DNA from: Ochromonas danica
Taxonomy: Eukaryota > Sar > Chrysophyceae > Chromulinales > Chromulinaceae
Assembly: GCA_015146655.1 (NCBI GenBank)
Contig: VKHL01000006.1
Location: forward strand, 248,001-312,000
DNA length: 64,000 bases
Direction: 5' to 3'
In this document: one piece after another, positions 20,765 through 32,181 of the stretch
How the letters are laid out: every line of letters begins with the position of its first letter
How positions within the stretch are numbered: position 1 is the stretch's first letter
The notes under the pieces: generated by a model
The model's input: the letters and a program-made list of their open reading frames with translations, nothing else
Told to the model about the DNA's origin: nothing
The model's database searches: none
Translations under genes and position numbers: made by a program

Positions 20765-21739
20765 TCATACATCTACTTTTCGAAGAATTTCCTTCTCAGC
20801 GGGGCCTAACAGGAGGTTATCTATCAGACGAACCTGACCCAAACGAACAGCACTCGATAAAACTGCTCCTTTGCCAGCTTCGACTTGAGTCAATTCCTTC
20901 ATAGAATCGTGAGAAGCAATGGAGATATACTCAACTTTGGAAACCATGGGCTGTGAGCGCAGAACAGCTAACACTTGGTCTCGTACTGCCTCCGCAGAGA
21001 CTTGATGAGATTGACCTTGTGGCTGTGCTGTGCTTTCGAAAAACGTCTTACCAGCTTTCAATGCACGATATAGAACGTCAGCTACACGTCGTTCTTCATC
21101 ACTTAGGTAGGCATTTCTTGAACTCAAAGCTAAACCATCCTCCGCTCGCAATGTCTCACAAACTTGAACTTTAGTGCGCATATTCAAATCCTCCACCATC
21201 TTTAATAAAAGGATACATTGAGAGATATCCTTTTGTCCAAAGTAGGATATGGTTGGTTGGACAATGTTGAAGAGCTTCGTCACAACTGTGGCTACACCTC
21301 GAAAGAACTCTGGGCGAGCCTGTCCTTCCAGAATCTGACTGAAAGCAGCAGGTTCTACATGACAAAGACTTCCTTTGGGAGGATACATTTCACTGTTATC
21401 AGGAACAAACACCGCATCAACTTTTGCGTCGCGTAATAATCGGAGATCTGCTTCCAGCTGACGAGGGTACTTATCCAAGTCTTCTCCAGGGCTAAACTGC
21501 TTTCCATTGACAAAGATTGACGACATAGTAATATCACATTCTGCTTTGGATCGCTTCATGAGAGAGATATGACCAGTGTGTAATGCTCCCATTGTTGGCA
21601 CAAAACCAACTTTTGTTGATCTTGGAAAAGCATCACGATAGGAAACAAGTTCAGGAATGCTTCGAAGAACATGAAGAGAGGCACGATTACTTCCCTTCGA
21701 TGGAAGGACCCTCACCTGTTGTACAAGACCTTTCATCAT
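20765..21739 (-). CDS. panC: Pantothenate synthetase
   Basis: ATP-dependent ligation of pantoate and beta-alanine to pantothenate, the last step of vitamin B5 synthesis before CoA. The ORF has no visible intron and is open up to ATG 21910 (381 aa). I set the start at ATG 21739 (324 aa), just before the conserved region; the longer form would begin 18 bp from the divergent ARP6 start. Visible motifs are VGFVPTMGALHTGHISLMK (HIGH-like ATP site), EDLDKYPRQLEAD, FFRGVATVVTKLFNIVQP, YFGQKD and the KMSKS-like ALSSRN. The usual FVNPTQF reads FVNGKQF here, a change at the pantoate-contact segment. The N-terminal extension is basic and could target an organelle. Confidence 0.92.
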   Translation of the reverse strand: MMKGLVQQVRVLPSKGSNRASLHVLRSIPELVSYRDAFPRSTKVGFVPTMGALHTGHISLMKRSKAECDITMSSIFVNGKQFSPGEDLDKYPRQLEADLRLLRDAKVDAVFVPDNSEMYPPKGSLCHVEPAAFSQILEGQARPEFFRGVATVVTKLFNIVQPTISYFGQKDISQCILLLKMVEDLNMRTKVQVCETLRAEDGLALSSRNAYLSDEERRVADVLYRALKAGKTFFESTAQPQGQSHQVSAEAVRDQVLAVLRSQPMVSKVEYISIASHDSMKELTQVEAGKGAVLSSAVRLGQVRLIDNLLLGPAEKEILRKVDV

Positions 21740-21928
21740 TTCTTCAGAAATCAGATGATGACGATGGAATTTGTTTGTTGCAGGTGCAAAATGAGGGAGA
21801 CGGTAAAAGTGGCAAAATAATGAGGTAAAACCCAACCCACTGCAGCGCCCCCAATGAGGTAAAATAGGGCAAAAGAGGTAAAAGTTCATCGCGAAAAAAT
21901 CAGTCACCATAGCTGGTCATCATCGGCC

Positions 21929-23226
21929 ATGCCTTGTCTTTTGATCGATAATGGCGCAGGAAATATCAAAGCTGGATGGTATGATGCTAGTCAAACAATT
22001 CAACAACCACAAATCTTTCCAAATACGACAGCAAAAGTTCAAAAGTCAATGCAGTACTTTGTCTCCGATCAACTCAATGACTATCTCAACACTTCTTTGC
22101 TTCAATTTGTGAGACCTTTTGATCGAGGCTATTTGAACAACTGGCAATGTGAGATTGAGATCTGGGGTTATCTATTCCAGGAGAAGTTTCGAATGACACC
22201 TAGTGAGAGCAGTTTGGTTCTCACAGAGCCATTGCTTAACTTAGAGACAATCCAGAATGACACCAATGAGGTCGTTTTTGAGTACTTTGGATTTAAAGAA
22301 TACATACGACGTCCTGCACCTAGCTTCAGTGCATTCCATGTAGGTGCTGAGGTGGGCTGTGTGGTGGTGGACAGTGGGTTCTCCTTCACTCACATCGTGC
22401 CCTTTGTCAACCATCGCTGCCAGAAGCACGCGGTAAGTCGCATCATCTTTCTCTGCTCTATTCATTCTATCCTTATTGATTTTGAGCTTTTCCATGCTAC
22501 TATTAGATTCGTCGCATCAATATAGGGGGAAAGCTACTGACGAACTATTTGAAGGAAATGGTCAGCTATCGCCAGTGGAACATGATGGACGAGTTCCTTC
22601 TCATGAACCAAGTGAAGGAAGATCTTTGCTATATCTCGGATGATATCTTAGAGAGTCTTTCAGCTGCTCGCTCTCTGAGTCGAGTTGCACGTGCTCAAAA
22701 CATGGTGGATTATTCTGGCGGTCGATTGCGGAAACACTTTGTCTTGCCAGACTTCCACAATATCATGAAAGGCTACGTCAAACCCGATGATGAATTAATT
22801 TCAAGTAGTGAGCAAGTTTTGGTTATGGAGACAGAGAGAATGAGTGTTCCCGAGCTATTATTTCATCCTCAGGATGTGGGCATGCGACAGGCAGGGCTGT
22901 CTGAAGCAACTCTACAGAGCGTCTCTGCCCTCCCCATTCCTCTACAAGTCCAAGCTACAAAGCAAATTGTGTTAACTGGGGGAAATGTCAACTTCCCAAA
23001 CTTTCTTGGCAGATATCAGAGAGAGCTAACTGCTTCACTTCCCGATATCTGCGAACCCAAGTTTACTTTACCTGACAAGCCGGAGACGTTTGCTTGGCAG
23101 GGAATGCAAGCTTATATCAATGAAGTAGAGAAACAGGGACAATGGTCTGCAGTGTTCTTGAGCAAGGCACAGTATGAGGAACATGGCCATGAGCGCTGCA
23201 ATCGATTCTTTGAAGGCTGTTGGTGA
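21929..23226 (+). CDS. ARP6: Actin-related protein 6
   Basis: Nuclear actin-fold subunit of SWR1/SRCAP, which exchanges H2A.Z into nucleosomes. Two exons are inferred: 21929-22432 and 22507-23226 (407 aa, typical 395-435). The N-terminal nucleotide loop is LLIDNGAGNIKAGW. The mid-protein signature VVVDSGFSFTHIVPF and the following RRINIGGKLLTNYLKE across the intron are diagnostic of ARP6. The C-terminal half has IVLTGGNVNFPNF and a conserved FAWQGMQAY. Divergent from panC with an extremely short spacer, so the two genes probably share a promoter or have overlapping transcription start regions. Confidence 0.92.
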
Positions 23227-23684
23227 GGCAATAGGTACAAAGCTAGTTGTTGTTCGATAGGGCTTGTGGTAAATGATAGTCAATAGAGTGTATATTAATG
23301 AACAAACTTTATATGAATCTGACACCATCTGCAAGTACTTGGAATGCTAGACAGGTGACTTTCATTCAACACATCAGTGCAAAATTGTGTTGCTTCGTTC
23401 AGTGCAGTCAGTCAGTGACTGACACTCCACACCCCGCTTATCTGGGTCTATCTTCATCCTATTACTGTGAGTAAGGGCTTTCACTGCTCGTTCCTTGCTT
23501 AAACAGGGTGAATTACATAAAAGCCAAATCTGAATGAAAAAAGATGTCAAGCCAATTATAATATTGGGGAAGATTTCCTTATTTTGCGGGGAGCCAACTC
23601 TGCTGCTGTATGTTGTTGCCAACATTCATGTTCAACATTCTGGGAAAACAGAAGAGTCAGTCCATTTGTTATTGTGATGAAATA
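23227..23684. repeat. Spacer with left copy of a diverged direct repeat
   Basis: 458 bp between ARP6 and the GST gene. From about 23236 to 23400 it resembles sequence downstream of the GST gene at about 24522-24665. Shared blocks in the same order are AGCTAGTTGT.GTTCGATAG, GGTAA.TG.TAGTCAATA-like, TCTGCAA, CTTCATT and GTGTTG.TTCGT. The copies are too diverged for a precise boundary by eye. Confidence 0.45.
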
Positions 23685-24350
23685 ATGACTGTAAAGATTT
23701 ATCTCGATCATATTTCTCAACCCTCTAGGGCAGTTTGGGCATTTTGCAAGCTAACCAAGATTCCTCATGAGATAATTCAAATCAAGATAAACAAGAAAAT
23801 GAATTTGACAGAGGAATATAAAAAAATCAACCCATTCCAAACACTCCCAACAATTGATGATAACGGCTTCCTTCTTAACGAAAGCCATGCCATATTGACA
23901 TATTTGGCAAGGAAATTCAATGTAGAGGACCCATATTACCCAAAGAATATCCAAAACAGAGCTCTGGTGGATCAGTATTTACATTGGCATCACCAAAATA
24001 CTAGAACTTGCACAAAATTACTTCAACTAGCAAATAAAGATAATCTTCATTATCAAGTATTCTATAATAAGGAAGCAGAGGAAGCTCATGTAAGAAAGAC
24101 GTTGTTTAAGATTAGCGAACACTTTCTGGGAGACAAACCCTACCTTTGCAGCAGGGATCATATGACCATTGCAGACATTTCTGCATCATTTGAAATTTAT
24201 GGACTGAATATGATTGATTATGATTTTTCTGACTTCCCAAAGGTTGTCAAATGGTTGAATCATATGATGTCCTTCAAGGAAATGAAGGAGTCCAATGAGA
24301 CTTATGAAAAGCTGGTCAACATTGCGAAGAGCCGAAGAATCCAATCTTAA
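23685..24350 (+). CDS. Glutathione S-transferase, theta-like
   Basis: Predicted glutathione-conjugating enzyme, 221 aa in one exon. The N-terminal thioredoxin fold shows IYLDHISQPSRAVWAFCKL (catalytic Ser expected in the SQPSR segment, theta class), NPFQTLPTIDDNG with the cis-Pro, and LNESHAILTYLARKF (Glu-Ser glutathione binding). The helical C-domain includes DHMTIADISASFEI, the N-capping box. Start set at ATG 23685, directly before the thioredoxin fold. The gene is visibly more AT-rich than its neighbours and uses many AAT/AAA/ATT codons. Similar short repeats flank it on both sides. This is compatible with insertion, duplication or transfer, but base composition alone does not prove it. 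Confidence 0.88.
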   Translation: MTVKIYLDHISQPSRAVWAFCKLTKIPHEIIQIKINKKMNLTEEYKKINPFQTLPTIDDNGFLLNESHAILTYLARKFNVEDPYYPKNIQNRALVDQYLHWHHQNTRTCTKLLQLANKDNLHYQVFYNKEAEEAHVRKTLFKISEHFLGDKPYLCSRDHMTIADISASFEIYGLNMIDYDFSDFPKVVKWLNHMMSFKEMKESNETYEKLVNIAKSRRIQS

Positions 24351-25232
24351 GCGGATTGACTCATTTGATGTATCTTTATCTGAATATCGAATTGAATATG
24401 CAATCATGGAAAAAGTACGACATGTTGAATTGGTGAAAAGGGATGTATTTATTACAACCTGTCACTACAAACTGATGTATTAACTACAACTACCCTGTAT
24501 ATTATATTTCGCTATGTATTGGTATATATAGCTAGTTGTAGTTCGATAGAACTCGAGGGTAATTGTCAATATTAACAAGGCCAATCTCCGCCTACCGGAG
24601 TCTGCAAATGGCGGCCTTCATTTAATATAACAGTACAAGGCTGTGTTGGTTCGTCCATCCCTCCAGAGTGGCCAAACGAAATCAAGAGAGAAAGGAAGCT
24701 ACAGAAAACAAACAACGCAATCCACAACAGAGTTAGAGCCACTACCACAACTCACAACAACTACCACATAACAATGAAAATAGCAATATTTCCTGCCGTT
24801 TTTAACCCCAGACAAGGCTTTCCACTGTAAGAGGCAGATGGAACAGGAATATATCTTGCATCAACGCGAATTCCAACACAACAAGAAAGATTTGTGTGGA
24901 TGTGCAAAAAAATTGATGCATCATGAAAAGAAATTATCATTCACCCCCTTTCCTTTCAACTCACCTCATTTATACTTCATTAGAGCATCCATTTAATTGG
25001 TGAGAAAGGTCTCTCAGGTCATGGTATTCATTACAGCTTTTGTTTTGGATTTGATTTGATTTGATTGTGGTGGCCACAGCTTTTCCGCTTCATTGTCTGA
25101 GTGGAGGAAACATGGAGTTTTGCAAAAGACGATATTTCCCCCCTGACCAGCAATTGAATTCAAACCTGCAAACAAGAGTCCCTCACAGTAAAGAGAGAGA
25201 GAGCCTTGCCTTCTGGAAGGATTTTGTTCCAC
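24351..25232. repeat. Long spacer with right copy of the GST-flanking repeat
   Basis: 882 bp between the GST stop and the BRCT gene start. The segment 24522-24665 is the right-hand partner of the repeat described left of the GST gene. The remainder is A/C-rich (24660-24790) then unremarkable. No tRNA or other RNA gene was recognised. Confidence 0.4.
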
Positions 25233-28200
25233 ATGGCCACACAAGATGATGGATTGCCTGATTTAATTATATCAGATGATGATGAAGATGGACAGGAAGA
25301 GAAGCAGGGAAAGGGGAAAGAGGAAGAAAAGACTTTCTCTGGAAGGCATGATGATAATAAGGATGATCGTAATACCAATGATGTCTCACAGGAATGGTTT
25401 GAGAAAGAGATCGTTAGTCGACCTCTGACTACCACAAAGAGTGACAATAGACCATCTAGTGAACATGTTCCTGTGATAGAGTGTGTCTCTTCTTCTCCTG
25501 TCATTTGTCTGTCATCCACTGTGGAGGAAACCTTGATTGACACCACCCCAAAGCTAACACTTCTTCCTTCACGTCCTTCACGTCCTTCCTCCTCTCCTAT
25601 TCTTTCTCCTTCTCTTCTCCCATCTTCCCATCTTCACCCTACAGAGTGTGCTACTGGCAGCTCACCGCCAATCGATTTAACCATCCCAACACAAGTGGAT
25701 GGGAAGACTGGCGACTCTCCCAGCAGCGAAGAAACTCTGTCCCCTTTTGGAATACTTGATCATGTCCCTATTAGGACGACAGCGACCAGTAAGGCAGAGT
25801 CTCGGGAGCAAGCTGAAGGATCTAAGTTCCAGGAAGACACAGCTACTGTAGAGAAGTCAACGAATTCGGCGATCAAGAAGAGTAAAGTGGAGGAGCAGAG
25901 CAAGGAAGAGGCAAAGGTATTAGATTTAGGAGAGCTACAATCACGTGCAGCTGAGGTTATGAAGGCAATGAACGCGTTGATCACATCGACTAGCCTCTCT
26001 CCTGCAGATCTCTCTCGTGAGATTGATGGCCACATGAAAGCCCTTCAAGTTATCAAAGAGCTGATTGCTCAAGCTTCTGTTTCTGAAGCCAAAGTCACGG
26101 CACTACCAATGCAAGATAGTTATGAGAGCAAGCCCTTGCGTGAGACCAAGACAATTGTGGATGGTGATAATGGTTGGTATGAAGACGACTTAAGTCACAC
26201 ACAGTTCTCACTCGATCGACCGCGAAAGATAGATTATGAAGAGGAAGAAACAGTTCAAAGTGAGGATGAGAATCCTTCTAATTTGTCCCAAGAACCGTTT
26301 GGTACTCAAGGATGTGCTGCAGTGTTGGCCTCATTGCACGGTAAAAACATGGCAGCCACGTCCAGTGCTCAGAAGCCAACAACCGGGAGCGTTGGCACAC
26401 CTGGTCGCCTCTTCAACACGATGCAAGTTATGGCAGGGTCTTCACGTGTAAATATGTTGGAAATGCTTCCTGCTAGCAAGAATGACGATGAACAGAAGAC
26501 CAAACATCAAGTACGTCGTCGCAAGTTCGCTAGTCCACAGAAACAACAGACAAGTCTTTCTGGTAGTGCGGTTGTGCAGAAGAAACAAGATGATGACTTC
26601 GCATTTCCTTCTACAGAGAAGAGTATCAGTGAAGAAGGATCTGTGGATGACAAGGAAGAAGAAGATGAAGAAGACCTGCGTGACAGTAGCAGTGACGATG
26701 AGAAACCTGCCCCAAAGGCTAAGAGCAACAGACAGAAGGTCAAGTTGATGAAAGCAAGAGAAACCCCAGGCAAAACTCTTCCCCTGAAGAAAGCTCGCTT
26801 TTCGTCGTCGTCATCGTCATCTCCTCTGCCAGCTCCATCGCCTCCATCTCGTTCATTTCCTTCATTGGAGATATCCAAATCCAGTGTTCAGTCTTCGTCA
26901 ACCGCACGCATTCCCAGTGGCTCGGCGTCTGATGTGTTGAAGGAGCTGGAGTCATTGGATTTGCCTGAGTACTTCCTGGAAGGAGTTCCCACAGTCTGGG
27001 CGTTGTTGTGGAAAGATTTAGAAAGTGTTGGCTGGTTTTGGATGCGCGGAAGAGGTTTAGTAGACTTTTACTACCTTCGACCCCATGCCAAACCAACCAA
27101 GCCATTCATATTGGGAACAGACTATTTCACTTCTGAGAGTGATGTGGAGAAGTTTGTCCGCGATTCCGTGCGCAAGGTCGAAAGCACAACAAGCAAGGTG
27201 AGAGAAGAGCCTGTCCAATCGTCTGTTCTATCAAAGCAGAAGCAAGCTGTTGAGACGGTTGATGAGGAAGTTTCCGTGGGTTCAAATGATGGTGGTGCCC
27301 TGAAGAAGTCTGTGGAGCCCATCTTCCTCACCTTCGTCAATGACAGTCAGAGCTTATCTGTAGCTTCCTATGATAGCCAGAGTTCTCCCCAAGAGAGAGG
27401 TGCTGTTAATGGACTCGATGCAAACAAGCAACAGCGACATGATCTTCGAGCGATTGCTTGGAAAGATCTGTGGAAGATGTTGCGTTCTATGGGGTGGACA
27501 TGGGAGTTCGGCCCTGGTCACCTCAACTACTACTACGCTCCTGGTCATTCCTACAAGACTGACAAGAAGGCGATATTAGGGAGGGATAAGTTTATCAATG
27601 ATGAAGAGGTAAAACGGTTCTTGCGCAAAGAGATAAAATCAGGAAGGGGAGAGAAATGGCCACAACTCTATGTTTCAGAGAAATTACAGTCACAAGATAG
27701 TATTATGATGGAAACCCAAGAAGCCTTGAATCATCTCTACGATCCTCAGTGGATGCTTACTACACATCGTCGAAAACGAGACTCTTTATCAACAGGCCAG
27801 CAAGACCAGATGGAAGAAGGCGGTGAGAAAGCAGAGAATGAGCAACAGTCCATTGCAAAGTCAAGTGCCAAGAAAGCTCGTATCCCTAATAGTGGCAATG
27901 GTGGCTTACCTTCTCGTGCAGAGAGTTTTCAGGATGTCTCTGAAGATCTAACCCAAGCACATCTGGTGAGTTTCTTCTTGCGCGATCAAGTTGTTCAACT
28001 TTGCATGACTTGACTTACTCTTTCTTGTCATTTGTAGACTGCCTCACCAGTAACGAAGATGCATCGTGCCAACAGACCCTCAACAGTAGACATTCACACT
28101 CGCCCCTTGTTGACCTCGCCAGTCTCTCCAGAAAAGTTCTCCAAACCTTCTCCTTCCATCCACAGTTCTAGCGCTCGCAAAGAGAATTCAATATCTGAAG

Positions 28201-29775
28201 TAAGTTCAGAGCTTTTCCTAGGATGGAACTTTCTCATTTCTGGACTTACAGACAGTCTTCGGTAAGATTGATCTTATCACATTTGTTTCCTGCTGTAGAT
28301 GCTGATGCTGCTTTCTGTCCTTAACTAATAGCTCAGAGCTGGAAAAAACAGTGAAGAAGTATGGTGGCACTCTTCATGCTCATATTCCGAAGGACTATGA
28401 CACGAGACGAGAAGATGAACAATGGATGTTGATTAGCCAACCACAAGATTTTCGGAAACCAAAATACATCCAAGCAGTGGTGGAGGGACTATCATTGGTA
28501 CACTATTGCTGGATTCAACATTCTGTGGAGCAAAGGAAATTGCTTTCTATCACTCAATACGCCCTCCCAGCTGCCTACTCGGCCCTTCACTCTCATTACA
28601 TCTTCTCACCGAAGCAGAACCGGACTCCTAAGATACTGAATAAATTAAGAGTTGTCAACCTAACAGGGCAGAAGATCTGGAATGATCTATTACTCACTGC
28701 AGGTGCAGTTGTAGTACCCAACAATGAAAACACGTTGAAAAGTCTGCGCGGTTTATCTTTCAAGCAGTGCATCGCCAGTGGCCAACAGTCCTTCTCCGCC
28801 AACCCGTATGTTGCTGATTGTCTACTCTTCGATCCAGCCATTTATTTGCGCACAATTACCCTTCATCAACAAGCCTCCCCAGTTGAATCAATCGAAGATA
28901 TGTTTGGCATGGGGAGTGGGAAGAAGGTTCGACCGAATACAGACCACACCCATGGTGGTGATACTAGTCCCAAGGCGACTATCAGTTGGACAGAAGTGGA
29001 AGTGCTTTACCATTGCCGTCGTCTTTATGATGAAGTATCAAAAGAAGCCAAGACGTATCGTCTCAGTTACTTACCACCAATTGTTGCGAGTGTGGAATGG
29101 TTGAATCACTGCCTGGCATTAAATACCTTCGTCAATATTCGATCCTTGAACATCTTCTCTCTTCCTAACCCTTCCGACCTTTCTCATCCCACCAGCTACA
29201 AGGCTGATCTTGAAGTGGTGAAGGGTGGAAGTGGGGGTGGCTCACCATCTTCGAGCAATGCTCAACAGACTGCTAGTTCGGCTTCGAGCGTCTCTTCAGC
29301 AATGATGCCCGTGTCTGGAGAACGATATTGCACACATGACTTTGTTTGCTTTGCACATGGAACAGGTGCATTTGAAAGAGATAGACAAAGTTTGGGGAAG
29401 ATCTTGGGGTTCATTCGTAGGTCTTCATCTCATTTACTGGTTCGTTTACGCACTTTGGAAGTGCAAAAGAAAAGGAATCGTGATGGACAAAAGGTACAAA
29501 TACTTCATGCTCCTGCAGATGGTATGGAATGTATGGTACCCGTGCGTCAATTAGTGAAGAAGATAGTAGTATTCCATGCAGCGAGTTATGAAGAAGTGCA
29601 GGCCTATGCGCTGACAGATGGCGACATCTACACCTGCTCGACAGAAGACTGGTCCCGGGAATGGCCTCAACCCAATTATCTTGGCGAAGAGGAAGCCCAA
29701 GCTGCTATTAGATCAGGTGTAAGGGGCTCTTCTTCTTCTTCATCTCGCTTTCCCGCTGCCTCGCAGGACTTCTAA
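25233..29775 (+). CDS. 53BP1-like tandem-BRCT DNA-damage mediator
   Basis: Large, probably nuclear scaffold. Three exons are inferred: 25233-27965, 28038-28261 and 28332-29775 (1466 aa). The N-terminal part is acidic and S/P-rich with many SQ/TQ sites, such as DLSHTQFS. Two copies of a Trp-rich module of about 60 residues lie near 587-650 (LLWKDLESVGWFWMRGRG) and 739-800 (WKDLWKMLRSMGWTWEFG). BRCT1 begins near 967 (FLGWNFLISGLTDSL, then YGGTLHAHIPKD). The linker YALPAAYSALHSHYIFS matches the 53BP1 inter-BRCT linker, and BRCT2 follows (LRVVNLTGQKIWNDLL, then ASVEWLNHCLALN). Residues about 1318-1425 resemble a BAH-type domain (FVCFAHGTGAF ... GDIYTCSTEDW). The start could be another upstream codon. 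No Tudor domain was seen. Confidence 0.85.
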
Positions 29776-29931
29776 TGTTGTAAACAGAACATTGTCTATT
29801 GTAGCAACCTCCAGTACTTTTTGAACTCACATGAACTGAAAGACATATCTAAGATGATGAAAGTCTACCCAAGGTTGATTAGGTTACTGCTATGTATATT
29901 ATATTTTCTGTGGCAGGATGACTAATAGTAT

Positions 29932-30562
29932 TTAGAACTTCTCAGCATCAAGGCCACCCATAATATAGTAGAAGTTAGGAGTGGTGGCTCCCTCAGGATA
30001 GATGGAGAAGACCATGGACTCAGAGTTGAAAGAAGCAGTGAGGAAGAACTGCACTTCGCTGAACTTCTTCAAGAAGAACTTGGCGACATTAGGAGCAGAA
30101 GCCTTGAAGGCCTGGATCTCCTCCTTGGGCTTGCCCTTCTCTCTCAGCTTGAGGACGACAGCGTTCATGTATTCCTTGATCCAAGCCTTGAAGTCATTGG
30201 CACCACCAATCTGGGTCTCAGTGTATTGGAAGCCATCAATGACGTTGTTGACGGTCTGGGCAGAGCTGTCCACTCCGCCAGCATCTTCCTCTCCACCACT
30301 GCCGAAGGCATTACCACAACCAACATCCACATCGTCAGAATTCTTGACAATGTTCTTGGACTCGCAGTACATCAATCCTTCAACCTAATCATTCCCAATA
30401 AGAAATTAATCACCAAAACTTCTCACACATATAGCTAATACAATAGAATAGAATAATAGGAAGAGAACTTACAGCATTGCCTTCTTCATCAACAACCTGC
30501 TTCAAAGGAAAGGCATCAGAGAGAACCTCGTCACCAGTAATAATATCGCGGTAGACAATCAT
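29932..30562 (-). CDS. TCTP: Translationally controlled tumour protein
   Basis: Conserved cytosolic TCTP/p23 with an MSS4-like fold, linked to growth control, calcium binding and guanine-nucleotide exchange. Two exons are inferred: 30473-30562 and 29932-30384 (180 aa, usual 168-175). It begins MIVYRDIITGDEVLSDAF, and VEGLMYC follows across the intron. The second TCTP signature region is FLKKFSEVQFFLTASFNSES, and it ends FYYIMGGLDAEKF. The acidic flexible loop is present around GGEEDAGGVDSS. It shares a divergent spacer with the HAL3-like gene. That spacer has an AAACGCGTTC element and a pyrimidine-rich 5' leader of the kind seen in growth-regulated mRNAs. Confidence 0.96.
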
Positions 30563-30989
30563 TTTCAAGAGAAGTGACGAAGGGAATCTATTGGGTAGAA
30601 GACCTATGAGACAACAACCAACAAACCCACCCGCAGGCCAGCCAGTGGCAGCCACCACCGGGACTTTCGGAGATTCGAGTTTTCGGGTTTTCGCTTGTCT
30701 TAAAGAAACGCGTTCTTTGTAACGCTCGGCGGTGGTGCGGTGAGAGCGGAGCGTTGGGTTTTGGTTTGGTATGAGAAGAAATTAATTCATTCACTTGTTA
30801 GATTGGTTAGAGAAGCAAGTGATTAGAGGGTAGTAATAGTTGTCTTTGGATTAGATGAGTAGCAGGATAAGATAGCATAGAATAAGATAGAATAGGACCT
30901 TATTCACTCACTACTATTGTCTATTTCTTGTTTTCGTTGTTATTGTAATTGTTATTGTAATTGTTGTTGTCGTTCTCCACTACCTCCAC
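30563..30989. promoter_or_regulatory. Bidirectional promoter TCTP / HAL3-like with AAACGCGTTC
   Basis: 427 bp between divergent starts. A one-mismatch form of the shared palindrome, AAACGCGTTC, lies at 30706-30715. Near the HAL3-like start there is a (TTATTGTAA)-type repeat at about 30935-30970. Nothing else recognised. Confidence 0.5.
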
Positions 30990-32181
30990 ATGAAGTATTT
31001 CCCATCTCAAGCTACTTCTTTCAATGGATCTTCCTCTCAAAGTGTCACAAGTAATGGTCACTATAATAGTAATGGGGATGGATTGGAGGAAGGAGACCGA
31101 GAAGCGGTCCGCCATGTGCTGCTCGTGTGTTTGGACGTCAGCGAAGTGGCACGAGTACCTGACCTGCTCACTGACCTGGTCAGACAAGGCATCTCCGTCG
31201 CAGTCATTGCAAGTGTTGCAGTCAAAGCAGCCATGCACTCCACTGTGCTGGGATGTATTGACATCTCAGAAAGCACGGGTTTTTTCTTCTTTACCATGGG
31301 TGGATCAGACCGCTTCATGCTAGAGAAAGACCTTATTCGAGATCCTAACCTGCTCTCTACTATCTGCCAATGGTCACATCTGCTGATGCTCTTCCCTGCT
31401 ACTCTTGACATCATGGCCAAGGTCTTGTTAGATCGCTGTGAGACTCCATTACTTCTGCTCATTCATCGTTTTAAGGAGAAAGCTTCTAGACAAGGACTAG
31501 ATTGTATTCTTTGTCCTGTAATGGATCCACCTTCTTCTCCTAGTGCTGCATTTAATAAGAAGATTGGTGCTGGAGAGATTCTCTCTCAAAAGCTTGGAGA
31601 GTGTGGATGGAAGATCTGCCCGTTATCCTCCCCTGTCCCTGACCTGGTCTCCATCATTATCACCTCCTCTCCCGCTACTGTTGGGAAGGTTTCAAAGAGG
31701 ATCAAGGTCGATGAAGAAGACCTCAAGCGATTGATGGCTCAGTTCGGAGGAGGGACACCAATTCCTTTGGACAAGGACAATCTACTCTTCCATCCTTCTT
31801 CTCGCACTATTGTTGGAGGTATTCCCATGCTTGCAGAAAGTAAAGGTGCGAGTAGTAGTCCAACATCTTCTGCCAAACCTTCTCCCAATGTTGTAGGCGC
31901 AAGTTATAAATCGTCTCGTATGCCTGGCGCCAAGTTGGTCATTAGTCAACCGGACATTGGAGTTGATGGTAAGCACTCTATCCTCCTTGTTAGACTCGTA
32001 TTGTATGCTTGACAAGGTCATGCTCTTTACAGGTCTTGCACAGCAATGGCATCTTGTCCAACAATCATCTCGAGATCGTGAGATTCCACAGAAACCTTCC
32101 TATGCAGTGAAAGATACTTTCTGTGATGATGACCGCTTTGTCATCGAGGAAGACTCTACCATACACTATTATAACCGATGA
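30990..32181 (+). CDS. HAL3/PPCDC-fold flavoprotein-like protein
   Basis: Two exons are inferred: 30990-31968 and 32033-32181 (375 aa). The layout resembles the flavoprotein fold of phosphopantothenoylcysteine decarboxylase and HAL3. A first strand-helix HVLLVCLDVSEVARVPDLL is followed by VAVIASVAVKAA, then WSHLLMLFPATLDIMAKVLLD (compare ADLLLIAP.DANT..K in PPCDC), a DCILCPVMDPPS segment where PPCDC has PAMN..M, and GWKICPL. The decarboxylase PAMN motif is not intact, so a catalytic role is doubtful and a regulatory HAL3-like role is possible. The C-terminal 130 residues are S/P-rich, ending acidic. A 118-bp piece of its 5' coding region is duplicated at 34508-34625. Confidence 0.6.

Noticed and set aside
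23236-23270. tRNA-like GTTCGAT segment
   Set aside because: No acceptor stem or anticodon arm can be drawn; the match belongs to the GST-flanking repeat.
28200-28210. GTAAGTTCAG donor inside the BRCT gene
   Set aside because: Splicing there would remove the first BRCT strand; reading through keeps FLGWNFLISGL, and a good donor follows at 28262.
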